Positions 11,865 through 21,856 of a DNA stretch of 64,000 nt are shown piece by piece (position 1 is the first letter of the stretch; every line of letters starts with the position of its first letter). Below the pieces are notes generated by a model, which was not told the DNA's origin, searched no databases, and worked only from the letters and a program-made list of their open reading frames with translations. The position numbers were made by a program, and so were the translations under genes. Location: the NCBI GenBank assembly GCA_032158295.1, contig CM063243.1, positions 5,278,948 through 5,342,947 of the forward strand. Direction: 5' to 3'. The DNA comes from Pycnopodia helianthoides (taxonomy: Eukaryota; Echinodermata; Asteroidea; Forcipulatida; Asteriidae).

Positions 11865-12601
11865 GTAAGTGTCTTTTTTTAATTGAACTGTAAAATTAAT
11901 GTAAGGAGCAAACCCTCCCCCCAAAAAAATTATTACGCCTCTTACCTGACCCCGAGTATAATTGACTGTTGGATTAGATTTATACAACTCAGAAAAACGA
12001 ATAACCATAAAACCTGTACAAGATTTTTTCTAAACACTTTGATCTCTGTCACAATTGTTGAGTATGTTACAGCTTGTTATGACTTCTTTAAAGAACCCAA
12101 AAGTGTGTGTGTGAGTTTGTAGTGACATTCAAACCGAGGACTTACAACAAAAGGGACAATAGGTCCACATTTGTTATCACAAAGGAAAACAATGGGGTCC
12201 ACGTTTGTCAGGACAAAGAGTTGAACAAAGGAGAGTCCACGATTGGAGCTCATGACACACTTGAGTGTGTGTGTGTGAGCTTACACATGCCAACTTACGG
12301 AGCAATGCTACCCCATAAGGTTTTCTTTGTTCTGGTGGTGACCCAAATAGGATTTCTTCAGAAAAAAGAATATTAGAACAACAATGGAAGTACCCCTGTA
12401 ACTGCCATATGTAAGGGTGTGTGTGTGTGTGGGGGGGGGGGGGGGGTTCTCCTACAAGTTGTTCAACTGGACAAATCAGAAGAGTATATTTCCACCCATA
12501 CTCGTACATGATTTCTTCAAAATGGGAAAACTGTGTTTTTAAACAAAAATTGATATCAAATGTTTACCTAATTTGATTTTCTTCTACTACTTTGTTTGCA
12601 G
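11865..12601 (+). other. intron 2 of the P2X7-domain gene
   Basis: The donor is GTAAGT and the acceptor is ACTTTGTTTGCAG, ending at 12601. It includes a (TG)n tract followed by about 18 G at 12414-12447. No other feature is seen. Confidence 0.55.
12414..12447. repeat. (TG)n plus poly-G tract
   Basis: GTGTG repeats run straight into an uninterrupted G-run. This is simple sequence inside intron 2. Confidence 0.85.
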
Positions 12602-12844
12602 AAGAAATCGCCATGTTGCTTACAGGCAAGTTGTCAGATGGTGTACGGGCTACCTCGGAAGGTTCAACAGAGTGCCACTTCCTTCAACAGAGTGCCACTT
12701 CCAAGGACATATCCCAACCCCAATGGACAATATAAAGGGTTTACCCGCCACTTGACTAATAGTAACTTAAAAAACCCTAAAATTTATTGCCAATCATATT
12801 GTAAGAATTCCTCTTCTCACTCGAATTTAGTGTGGTATTTTTAG
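12602..12844 (+). pseudogene. P2X7 cytoplasmic-domain-like gene, exon 3, disrupted by a 20-bp tandem duplication
   Basis: The exon starts one base before the codon for RNRHVAYRQVVRWCTGYLG, the most conserved helix of this family (compare human P2X7 LRHCAYR...W). It continues NRVPLPS, matching the LPS of P2X7. In human P2X7 the next residues are a Cys pair and then K-E-F-P...GQYSGF. Here an exact 20-bp repeat (12663-12682 and 12683-12702) sits at that point. The Cys pair is missing, and the family motif TYPNPNGQYKGF appears in the other frame (12703 onward), ending at TAG 12842-12844. In the original frame translation stops at TGA 12753-12755. The copy therefore cannot make the normal C-terminus. 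Two independent lesions (exons 2 and 3) favour a pseudogene, though an assembly error is possible. Confidence 0.65.
12663..12702 (+). repeat. exact 20-bp tandem duplication inside exon 3
   Basis: The unit TTCAACAGAGTGCCACTTCC occurs twice with no spacer and no mismatch. Twenty is not a multiple of three, so the duplication changes the reading frame. Confidence 0.95.
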
Positions 12845-13114
12845 CCCCTATAGTTGATAAAATGTTTGTAAATGAGACTCAAAAAATAGATGTACAAATT
12901 ATTTGTCAAACATAAAGCTCATGCTGTTGTGTCTCTCACTGGAAAATAGTGAAATGCATTCAACTTACATGTACATATTACAAACATGGAAGTTATATAG
13001 CAAAGAGGCTTCAAAAGGCGAACTTTTTTGAGAACCACCATCTTTGATAAAAATCTGTTAATATTTGGCTCACTGAGATGGGATGTGTGTCATTACAAGA
13101 ACAATGTCTATAAT

Positions 13115-13310
13115 CAGGTGAGGTTTGCGCTGACACCATAGGTAAAATCTCTTTTGAGTAGTGGTGGTTCTGAAAAGAAACAGTGGTTTCACAACTTGAT
13201 TTTTTGATCAGTATGCCCTGATCCTCTTCAGGAAGTTGTCAAACCACCTGTTTTTTTTTTTAACCACCACTACTCACAAGATTTTATACATGGCATCACT
13301 GCAAACCTGA
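13115..13310. repeat. palindromic short element, family 5, copy 1
   Basis: The arms are inverted: AGGTTTGCGCTGACACCAT...AGTAGTGGTGGTT against AACCACCACTACTC...ATGGCATCACTGCAAACCT. The centre has GATCAGTATGCCCTGATC and TCTTCAGGAAG. A more diverged outer pair (GAACCACCATC near 13030 and GTAGTGGTTC near 13367) may mark a larger element. The related element is at 53203. Confidence 0.75.
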
Positions 13311-13491
13311 TCCCACCATGCAAAGTTTCAAATCATACTATGATCAAAACATGTTCTGCTAATCTAGTAGTGGTTCATGGTTTTCAAAAAGGTTTTCAGA
13401 ATTGAGGATACAAACAGGGATTGGTGGCCTCCATTTACTCTAAATTTTCAGTGTGTTACAATCATTTTTAGATGATCCATGAGTAAATGAC

Positions 13492-13497
13492 AATAAA
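13492..13497 (+). terminator. candidate polyadenylation signal of the P2X7-domain gene
   Basis: AATAAA lies about 650 bases after the last exon's open frame. A T-rich stretch follows within 70 bases. The intervening region includes the family 5 element, so assignment to this gene is tentative. Confidence 0.25.
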
Positions 13498-13611
13498 CAC
13501 TTTTAATAATATACACATATCAGTCTTTAGTCTTTATGAGTATTATTTTATTTCAAGAAAAATAGAATAAAACAACAATTCAGCAAAGTCAACTACCCCT
13601 CTTCAAGTGAA

Positions 13612-13952
13612 GTAAATAAATAGAAAGCAGCTTAATTAATAAATTAAAGGGACACGTTGCCATTAAAAGAAAATGTAACTATGGTTTCCTTACCCTTCTT
13701 GCATATACTACATGGTAATGTAAATGACCACCTTATGTACAAAAAGCAATATTTTTGGAGTTAAGAGTACAGTGTACATGTAATACTTAATGTCAAGAAA
13801 AGTTGTATTACCAAAGTTGACCTCTCTGTCTAGTTTTAATTTTCATTGAGTAATTAAATAGAAAACAGCTAAATTAAAAGGGAATGTTGCAAAACTAATT
13901 CCATGCGATCCTTACTCTTCTTGCCTACAGACATTCTAAAAGACCTCCTTAT
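13612..13952. repeat. imperfect direct duplication of about 100-130 bp
   Basis: Segments starting near 13612 and 13850 share AATAGAAA-CAGCT, AATTAAA-GGGA, GTTGC, CCTTACTCTTCTTGC or its close variant, and GACC-CCTTA. The first segment includes TTAAAGGGACACGTTGCC, an end sequence of TTAA family 7. Confidence 0.5.
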
Positions 13953-14700
13953 CAAAATGTTCAGCTCATTGTAGACTTTTAAGAAAATGTAAACAAACAT
14001 TTCAAATTGCAGTCAAAGCTTAGAAAGACAGGTTGTCTGGCAAATTGTCAAAAAGAAGTGTAATTGTTTTGTGTTTGCCCTGGATTGAAAACACATTACA
14101 CATGAAATATGCAAACCCCAATACATGTACTCCAACTCCTCTTTTTCTCTCCCCCAAAAACTCCTTTAGTTCACCATGCAATATGCACAAACTGGGGCTG
14201 CTCATTAATCTTACGTAGCAAACAAGTTTGTGGTTGATCCCCCTTCTAACAAATAATAATAACAATAACAAATAAGTACGGTACACATGTGTACATGTAC
14301 TCAATAAAACCCTACATTTAAATTACCAGATGTGGTTGTGGTCAAATAAAAGCTACATGGGCATTAAAACAACTCTTCTCATAAGATAATAAATGGTGTA
14401 CAAAAAATATGTACAATACATGTATAATCAATAAAGAAAAAAATCCACAATGGCTTGATGAATTAATCATATTTTACCATCAGAAATAATCCTCTGCATT
14501 AACAATAAGGTGTTTAAACTATGTCAACAGTATCTCTTTAATACATGTAATAGGAGGACAAAATAAACCTTTCTTTCATTTTAATAATTCTGCTTGAAAC
14601 AAAATTGCAGACAGACATGAGTCATGCATCTCAAACCGAGGGGTTTATAAATTTGTTCAAAATCTTGAGGGAAATTGTTAACTTTTAAGATATTCACAAG

Positions 14701-14870
14701 TCAGGCCTGGAATTACATGGAGGCCACGGAGGCCATGGCCTTCGTTGCCCTTGTGTTGGCCTTGGTGCCCCTTCAAAAGTCTCCCATAGACTTTAAGATT
14801 TTCCAATGGAAGTACCCTTTACAAATTGAAAATGGCCTTGCCCTCTCCAAGATGAAATTCCAGGCCTGAC
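14701..14870 (+). repeat. AGGCCTGGAATT element, family 4, complete copy
   Basis: Ends are perfectly inverted: TCAGGCCTGGAATTA at the left and AATTCCAGGCCTGA at the right. The interior reads GGAGGCCACGGAGGCCATGG, CTTGGTGCCCCTTC and AATGGCCTTGCCCTC. It is about 170 bp and non-coding. Confidence 0.85.
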
Positions 14871-15735
14871 AAGTGTATGATTATGCAAAGTAAATTTAAT
14901 TATTATTCCGATACTGCACATTTTGATGTGTAATGAAATAAAAATAACCCTATATCCAACTCGGGTCCAGGCATTTTGAAGCTGACCCCCACCCCCCGCG
15001 GTTGAATATTTCTCCCCTAAACATAATTAAGGTTGTTTCTGCAACAAGCCAGTAAACCGTTTCATTACCTCCTCTGATGTGATTGAACTTTCCATCACAT
15101 TAGATGGGAGAAGTTGTTCACCAGTGGGCTCCTGTCACCATACTTAGCATATATTCAGCAAAAGCTTCTTGCAAAACCTGAACAAAAGATCAAAACAAAC
15201 ATTGTATTTAACCTCTAAGTCAAATGTCATAATTTGGGCATTGTATTCACACACATGTATGGCTTTGCCCTTTGTAGGCACAAGTAATTTTTTACCATGG
15301 TCCTTCCCCCGTACTCCTCCCCCAGGGATACAATGATGTTGAAAGCAAACTAAACTGGAAAAGCAATGTAAGGTCAATAATGAAGTCTGTAGGTTGTACT
15401 TGAAGTTGAAGGGGAGTCTTGTACACATGTATGTGCACTGGGATGACAAGGTCAAGGAGGTGAAGTAGAATTGGTAACTAGTTACAAACTTTCCTAAACT
15501 TCAAACTCGAATCATGCTCACAATCACATCGAGTGAAAAGGAAAATTGTTGATGGTTGTGGTAGCCCTACTATTGAGTTTGAAATCTCTTGCGAGAAGTG
15601 CATGTTTTGAAATGAAAAGAAACGATGGTAAAATATCAACTACATACTCATAGAACTTAGTTTTAGAACTTAAAAGTTGCTTACCCAGCTCTTCTCTCTT
15701 TTATGCCAGACGAGTGTTGGCTGAATCGCTTAGTT
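14871..15735. other. region downstream of the THAP exon, nothing firm
   Basis: On the minus strand a possible donor, GCTGG/GTAAGC, lies at about 15680-15690. No partner exon is recognised farther left. The rest is AT-rich with a C-run at about 14985-14998. Confidence 0.3.
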
Positions 15736-16076
15736 TCATTTGGCTGTGCCTGTTTTACTCTCTGTTTGAAAAGATGATGGCACTGCAGATGGGGCTTTCA
15801 TGGTTGGGATTGAACCTAGCTTAAGCCTGTTATAGCTTTTTAATCCAAAACTGCTCTTTAGTTGCGATGTTGCAACCCGACAGTCGTCCGTAAAATGGGC
15901 ACTGCAAATCATGGTCCATTTTGACACCGTGAAACCCTTCCGTGTGTTGGTCACGGAACGCACCCATTCCCTTCTCAGGACAGGATCTCTTGGGAATCGA
16001 AATAAAAACTCACATCTGGGTTCCTATCTGCGTTCCGAGTACATGTACATCCACCAACAGAACATGAGTTCGGCAT
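15736..16076 (-). pseudogene. THAP zinc-finger domain exon with frame break
   Basis: Reading the minus strand from ATG at 16076, the exon encodes MPNSCSVGGC, the C-x4-C start of a THAP domain, and then NPDVSFY. The frame then breaks at about 15999-16008, in a T/A-rich run. In the next frame the domain continues as RFPRDPVLRREWVRSV, then W-T-M-ICSAHFTDDC, which supplies the C-x2-H zinc ligands, and LKLGSIPTM, equivalent to the family's AVPTIF box. THAP domains bind DNA and occur in transcription factors and in P-element-type transposases. Either two bases are extra or one is missing. The frame stops at TGA 15738-15736. Skipping one T there would leave it open to a GTAAGC donor near 15682, so a second indel is possible. 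A pseudogene, an error-containing allele, or a remnant of a THAP transposase would all fit. Confidence 0.65.
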
Positions 16077-16320
16077 GGTCAATTCTCACGTCTTAACTTG
16101 GTGAATGTCTTCGAATAATGAGATCATCACACATAGTTACCGTGTAAACACACGACACGTCGCTACTTCCTGGTTTCCCCTATCTTACAAGTACGTCATC
16201 ATTCGCTGGTTCACCCACGTATCTTATAGTGGTGCGCGTAAATACACGTGCTTCAGTATGGGACATGCATGGTGCCTATGGAGGGAGCCATGGAAGCGCG
16301 CGAGTTTTTAAAAACCCTAA
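16077..16320 (-). promoter_or_regulatory. possible promoter of the THAP exon
   Basis: Immediately upstream (minus strand) of the THAP ATG there is an ETS-like site (ACTTCCTG at 16165-16172, i.e. CAGGAAGT on the coding strand). A CRE-like ACGTCAT is at 16193-16199 and a CACGTG E-box at 16245-16250. The segment is richer in CpG than its surroundings. The evidence is motifs and position only. Confidence 0.25.
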
Positions 16321-16680
16321 GATCGGATTATTTTTTCCGGTTAAAATTACGAAAAAAATATATGTTTAAAACAATCCAATCTACAAGGTCAGAATACTTA
16401 ATAACATTATGTATAAGATTCAGCAATTTGTTTTATTTCGCAGTTATTGCTGAAGTAGATCTTTAAATCAAATTTGTGGCTTTGTTTTTTAGCGAAGTCC
16501 GTAAACTTTTATTGATAAGGAATAATAAGTTTTAGTTGAGGAGATATGAAGGTGTGCAAATCCATGAACGTACAGGGACTCTTGGGTAAGAGTGGGGGAA
16601 GAGGGGTTGATTTGCCTGAAATTTTACACAGGTTAAAAAGTGTTCGTTTTTCTGTTTGCTTTCTCTGTCCGATTTTTGTT

Positions 16681-17003
16681 GCTGTGCCCAGATTTTACCC
16701 ACTGTTATGCCTGAATTTGGGGAGGGCAGTTTTGGTCATTTGGGCGTTAGGGAGCATCTCATTGAGTCAGAACGGTGGGAACGTTCTTGCTGTGCCCAGA
16801 TTTTACCCACTGTTATGCCTGAATTTGGGGAGGGCAGTTTTGGTCATTTGGGCGGTAGGGAGCATCTCATTGAGTCCGAACGGTGGGAACGTTCTTGCTG
16901 TGCCCAGATTTTACCCACTGTTATGCCTGAATTTGGGAGGGCAGTTTTGGTCATTTGGGTGTTGGGGAGTGTCTCGATGAGTCAGAACTGTGGGAATGTT
17001 CTT
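16681..17003 (+). repeat. three-copy 108-bp tandem repeat
   Basis: Copies begin GCTGTGCCCAGATTTTACCC at 16681, 16789 and 16897. The first two are nearly identical. The third has one G fewer and more changes. Because 108 is a multiple of three, two frames stay open through it and mimic a repeat protein. No splice sites or family support coding. Confidence 0.9.
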
Positions 17004-17585
17004 ATTGGATCAGCCAAGTATTCCAACGGGCGTATCATATGGATGAGTCTGTTTGACTGTTGGAACATCAAAAATGGCAACGCGCATACATTCTCTTCTT
17101 CCAGTACCCCTTTAATATAAGAAACATCTGAAATACATTTTACATCGTGGAAATTATGAGCAAATAGGAGTGATGTTGATCTTGTTTTTTTGTCCATGGA
17201 ACAAATCTTATAACAAGTGGGTTGCATTCCGTGCGGCTCTCCAATCAAGAGTATTATTTCCCCCCATCTGAATTGTTCAAAATCACAGCCATATTGCACT
17301 CCCTCCGTGTTCCTAAAAAATAACCAAAAGCACCACAACAATACCTGTGGGCAACATATGTGTAGAATTGGCATAGGATTAATACCGGGAGGGTCGACCT
17401 CAATTAGTAAGCCAAGTCTGATCTGTGCATCGGGGATTTAGCGAGTATCATATTTTGGATTGGGTTTATATTGGAGAAAGCTGTCTTTAATTGTAGATGA
17501 GTTTGTTGTGGTGGAATCTGTACTTCCTGTTTGGAGTATGTGTTCAATAGAGACAGACATTAAATACTGGGGTTGACAACCTTTT

Positions 17586-17640
17586 TTTGGGGGGGGGGGG
17601 GCTCATTGTTGGAGATTGGGGGGGCTCATTGTTGGAGAAT
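17586..17640 (+). repeat. G-run and short direct repeat
   Basis: A G-run is followed by GCTCATTGTTGGAGA, then seven G and the same 15-mer again. Confidence 0.7.
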
Positions 17641-17916
17641 GTGAGGCTCTCACTGGCTGCTGAAGCCTGTCTCTTGAAAACTTGTATCTGTAAAATGGAG
17701 TACTTTGTGAAGGATTTTGGGAAGATATTTATTAGCTTGTTTATTTCTTATTTGAATTTGTGCATTATTTTAAAATTGTGCATTAATTTAAAATTGTGCA
17801 GGACTGCTGATCATTAGTCTATTAACAACAGATGGTTGAAATACTAATTGCATCAGTGATAAATGTCAATGAATATTTTTTGTTATGCAACCACCTGTGG
17901 ATAATATCAAATCAAC

Positions 17917-18021
17917 AGGCATATTACTCAGCTGGGCTTCAAACCCAGAACTCCTGCCATTCTAGAGCAGATGTCTAGACCAGCGAGCTTGGCCGGTGAC
18001 AAGAGGCCAGTTTGAATCATG
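17917..18021 (-). mobile_element. tRNA-like SINE relic, family B, copy 1
   Basis: On the minus strand it reads GGTCTAGACATCTGCTCTAG, then GAATGGCAGGAGTTCTGGG and a box-B-like GGTTTGAAGCCCAGC. The same order is seen at 43972 (-) and 55265 (+). A similar decayed box B (GTTCAAACCTGCC) follows at about 18217. Confidence 0.55.
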
Positions 18022-18293
18022 TAATTAATTAGCAGCTGGTACCACAGACGATGCTTTATATTCCTTGTTATTATTTTCATCACTCCACTTCTCAAATTTG
18101 AAGAAAACACACTACAATGATGTACCTACCCTTAGTTGCAAAAGATACCAGTGGAACAATGCAAAATGCTGACAGGGGAAAGACTGACAAGGACGAAAAG
18201 TTCCTACCCAGTAGGGTTCAAACCTGCCCATACAAAAAAGACGAGCCAATGCGGCAAACCTGGTAAACAAGTAATCAGTTGTTAGTTTTGTTG

Positions 18294-18667
18294 TTAAAGA
18301 CACTGGACACCTTTGGTAATTGTCAAAGACCAGTCTTCCCAGTTGGTGTATCTCAACATATGCACAAAATAACAGACCTGTGAAAATTTGAACTCAATTG
18401 GTTGTCGAAGTTGCGAGATAATAATGGAAGAAAAAACACCCTTGTCATACAAAGATGCTTGATTGCGAGACCTCACGCGTGAGGCCTCAAAATCAATTCC
18501 AATATTTTACTGAGAAATTACTTCTTTCTCAAAAACTACGTTACTTCAGAGGGAGCCGTTTCTCACAATGTTTTATACTATCAACAGCTCTCCATTGCTT
18601 GTTACCAAGTAAGTTTTTATGCTAACAATTATTTTGAGTAATTACCAATAGTGTCCAGTGCCTTTAA
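18294..18667. repeat. TTAA-ended MITE-like element, family 2, copy 2 (opposite orientation)
   Basis: It starts TTAAAGACACTGGACACC and ends TAGTGTCCAGTGCCTTTAA. Its interior matches 2764-3166 in reverse, including the GAGACCTCACGCGTGAGG hairpin, here with only one half-copy. Confidence 0.85.
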
Positions 18668-18711
18668 AGTAAGCAGTATAATATTCTTAGTGATATTCCT
18701 ACAGTTTATCG

Positions 18712-19055
18712 AGTAATAAACCACAAGGGAAACTGACTAGGTAAATTTGTAGATAATTTTGGGTTGAACAAAGAAATATGGACTAGAGTGGGACTTGAAC
18801 CTGTGACCTCCAGATTTGGATCGGTGCGCGACCAACTGAGCTATCTAGCCCTAATGTTGGCGATCTCCCTATTTTGTCAATATCTTTGTTTGTGGTCGCC
18901 AGTCAGCTAGCCATTCAACCTGTAACTGCCGTTTATGATACAACCTGCAATAGGGAGACCAACATTAGTTGGTAGAGTGCTGGCAAGTTAATCAAGAGGT
19001 CGCAGGCTCATGTTCTGCACTAGTCAATTTTAGTTTGTTCAACCCCAATTTTTCC
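18712..19055. mobile_element. head-to-head pair of tRNA-like SINE units, family C
   Basis: The left unit is on the minus strand: AGAGTGGGACTTGAACC (box B complement) and CCAACTGAGCTATCTAGCCC (box A complement), followed by a leader GGCGATCTCCCTATTTTGTC. The right unit is on the plus strand: GCAATAGGGAGACCAACATTAG, TTGGTAGAGTGC and GTTAATCAAGAGGTCGCAGG, then TTTGTTCAACCCCAA. The two heads face each other across about 75 bp. The same layout is at 36328-36600. Confidence 0.7.
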
Positions 19056-19221
19056 TCAGTTTAATCTATTTTTTTTTCTTCTTTTTTTTTCTTCTAGTCA
19101 TACAAAGACATCAAGTGAAACTTAATTAAGCACTGCTCCAACATACTTCACTGCTTAATTGAATGCAATCGTTATGTGTTTTTTGTTTTAATCTTCATAT
19201 TTATTTTATCTCTATGTTTAG

Positions 19222-19320
19222 GCGTATATATTTGATGTCAGAGCTGGTACCTATATTCAGAAGTTGTCGGGTCACACGGATGTCGTCTCTGATGTTGCAT
19301 TCCATCCCTTGTACCCAGAG
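19222..19320 (+). CDS. WDR27: WDR27-like gene, WD40 exon c
   Basis: This is a 99-base exon of exactly 33 codons. Its acceptor is TATGTTTAG and its donor GAG/GTAAGT, both phase 0, so it joins exon b in frame. It encodes AYIFDVRAGTYIQKLSGH, then TDVVSDVAFHPLYPE. GH, T-D-V-V-S-D-V-A-F-H-P is the standard blade opening and matches the C-terminal region of vertebrate WDR27 (HAYVYE...LAGHTDTVTGVAFNP). In that protein only about ten residues follow (AT-TLDGKL-LF). I searched by eye to the right edge and could not find this terminal exon. It may be missed, because it is very short, or lie outside the window. Confidence 0.75.
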
Positions 19321-21490
19321 GTAAGTCAGGCCTTTTTTTCTTTAGACTAGGGCCCAATTTCATAGAGCTGCTTAAAAGCAGAAAATATTGCTGAAAAATT
19401 TCAGCTAAGCAAAAATAATTAGGGTACCAGTTACAGATTGTATATGTGACATGGTATTTTGGCTGGTAACCTTATTCTGGTAAGAATAATTTTGTTGTGC
19501 TTAGTTACTGTTTGTGCTTAGAGCAGCTGTATGAAATTGGGACCTGAATAAAGCAGGTCATAATTCAAAACTGAGTACAGTTAAAAATGATTTAATCCGC
19601 CAATATGGAAGCCATGCTGTAGTTTACATGTTACTCTGTCAGGTTTTTATATTGTGCACTGCATTGCTTCAAAATCAACGCGCCATGATGGTTGCCGGTG
19701 TTGCTTGGACTTGGAAGTTCACCCAGAATCCTTTGCACGATCGTGCACATTATGCATTTGATGGGCTTTTGAGCAGACTGCTTTTGATCTCTCCCCAGAG
19801 TGCCCTTCAGGGTGCCCTTCTCAAGTGAAGTCATGTCCATCATAAGGTCCATGGGAAAAATACAAGAAAAAAGCTGAAGTAACATTTAATTCAGACATGA
19901 TTGCACAAAGTCATGCAACTTTTCAGCTGATCAGCTGACTCCTTTAAACAAAATTCATAATAGTGTCATAGGAAGCTTAAAAACAAAGTACTGCGTTTTT
20001 GCAATTCCATAGTTGCATATCTGGGTGAAAGAACAATTATTTGTTGGTATGCATCATCGGCAGGGAGGGGACAACATGAAGCTGTTTAGAATGGGGATGA
20101 TTCGTTCCTTGGCGAGAAGCCAAGAGTAGCACTAGGACCAGGATTTGCAGCACATTTAAAGTTTCAATCATCTTGTAAGGGCCTGAGTAGCATTGATGAG
20201 TGCAACTTAGCGTACGAAGTACGACGTTATTACAAAATAAGATACAGTATTTGTTTGCACGGAGCTCTCTCTTGCAGGGTACGACAGTATTACAAAAACA
20301 AGATGCAAAACTGAGGTATGATGCTCTCGCACTGACAAGACAATATGTGGAATTCCACTGTGTCATTCATCCAGAATAACTGTCATTCACAAACAAAAAA
20401 AATACAGATTTTTCAGTGTAGATTATTACTTGTTTGAAATCAGGTGTGCCCTACTTTCATCATCTTTTATGGTGATTGAATAATTATTAGGTGGCGAACG
20501 TGATTACAAGACAGTTACAAGACAGTTATTTGAAATGAAAAGTGTAAGGAAATGGTTAATGAAGAAAATGAACTCTGTTAAGTGCCTATCCTATGGGAAA
20601 AGTCCCTACAAAAATAGGCACAACTTGCCCAGCTCCTGTCAGCTAGACTGACTTATTTCTTCTACATTGCAAATGGATTGACAGACGGTTGTGATACTTA
20701 AAAATGTTTTTCTGAAATGGCCGTAGGATTTTCCTCCCACAGGGGAAATGTGAAGAACACCCCTTTTTTGAGGGGGGGGGGGACACAAGGAATTTGAAAT
20801 ACTGTTGGCTTTGACTGCCGTTGAAAACATAATATAAATCACTTAGTGTTTTGTGTCATGAACAGGATAGAGGAAGCCTTACAGTTTATTGAGAAAATTA
20901 CAAGTGAAATTGATTTTCCTGTCGCTTAGTGCTGGTTATTCTTAGGTTGTGAGACCACAGTCGAATAATATGGGGGGGGGGGGAATAAACCCCCGTCAGT
21001 GGGACAGGTACCTCCTTTTGGCAAGGAGGAGGTTTGGCCAAGTTGTTGGTGATGGGAAAGAGCCTTAGCTCCGGAAAGGTGTGTGTGTGTATCGGTACCT
21101 GACCTGGCTAGGGTGACTCATATCCCTCTCTGGCGTTCCTTGGCACTGCTGCCAAACTTGAGTGGGTTGTGGAAGGGGGGAGGGATATTCAATAAGAATC
21201 GCTGGTTTCGTCATTAAGTATTGCTAAAGAATAGTGTTGGAATTGTGCCGGTTGCTAGTGATAATGATAATGGAAGAAAAGACTGTCTAAATTTGGTGGC
21301 TATTGCTATGGCTTAGGCTGGTTTACGGCATCATCGTGTGTTGAAGTATAGGACGTCCTTAGCAGCACTTTTAGCAACAGCCGTAGCCTAATAGTGACAA
21401 AAATAAGATTTATTGATGATCCAATCCCAAGGATCGTCACACCAGTATAAGTACAACAAACTTCTTAAAGACAATTAGAAATAATTGTGG
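19321..21490. other. downstream intron or intergenic sequence, nothing firm
   Basis: It contains a short direct duplication around 20217-20310 (GTACGACGTTATTACAAAA and GTACGACAGTATTACAAAA) with a CGTACG palindrome. There are G-runs near 20771 and 20972, and a GTGTGTGTGTAT tract near 21080. No exon is recognised. Confidence 0.4.
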
Positions 21491-21856
21491 TGTGTCGTGG
21501 CCGAGCGGTCTACTTCATCCGGCTCAAGTTCTCATGGTTGAATCATCGGAGTGTGGGTTTGATTCCAGGTAATGACACTTGTGTCCTTGAGCAATTAGGC
21601 CCTTAACCGTAATTGCTTCTCTCAACCCAGGTGTATAAATGGGAACCTGAGAGGGCTGAGACAGTATTGTGTTGGATTAACCCTTAGTGCTAATTTAAGC
21701 AGCTAAGGGTTGTGTGCTCCTCAGGGAGTTGAGGAAGTTAGAGGAATGGTCTAAAAGTATGCACAATGAACATGGATAAGAGTGTTGTAAAGCGCCTTGA
21801 TCTAGCTACTAGGATATGTGCGCTATATAAGAACCAATTATTATTAATATTAATAT
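21491..21856 (+). mobile_element. tRNA-Leu-derived SINE, family A, diverged copy
   Basis: It begins TGTGTCGTGGCCGAGCGGTC, then CCGGCTCAAGTTCTC and GTGGGTTTGATTCCAGG. It goes on with GACACTTGTGTCCTTGAGC and ends in GCGCTATATAAGAACC followed by an ATT-rich tail. The body differs from the copy at 5067, so it may be a related subfamily. Confidence 0.8.
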
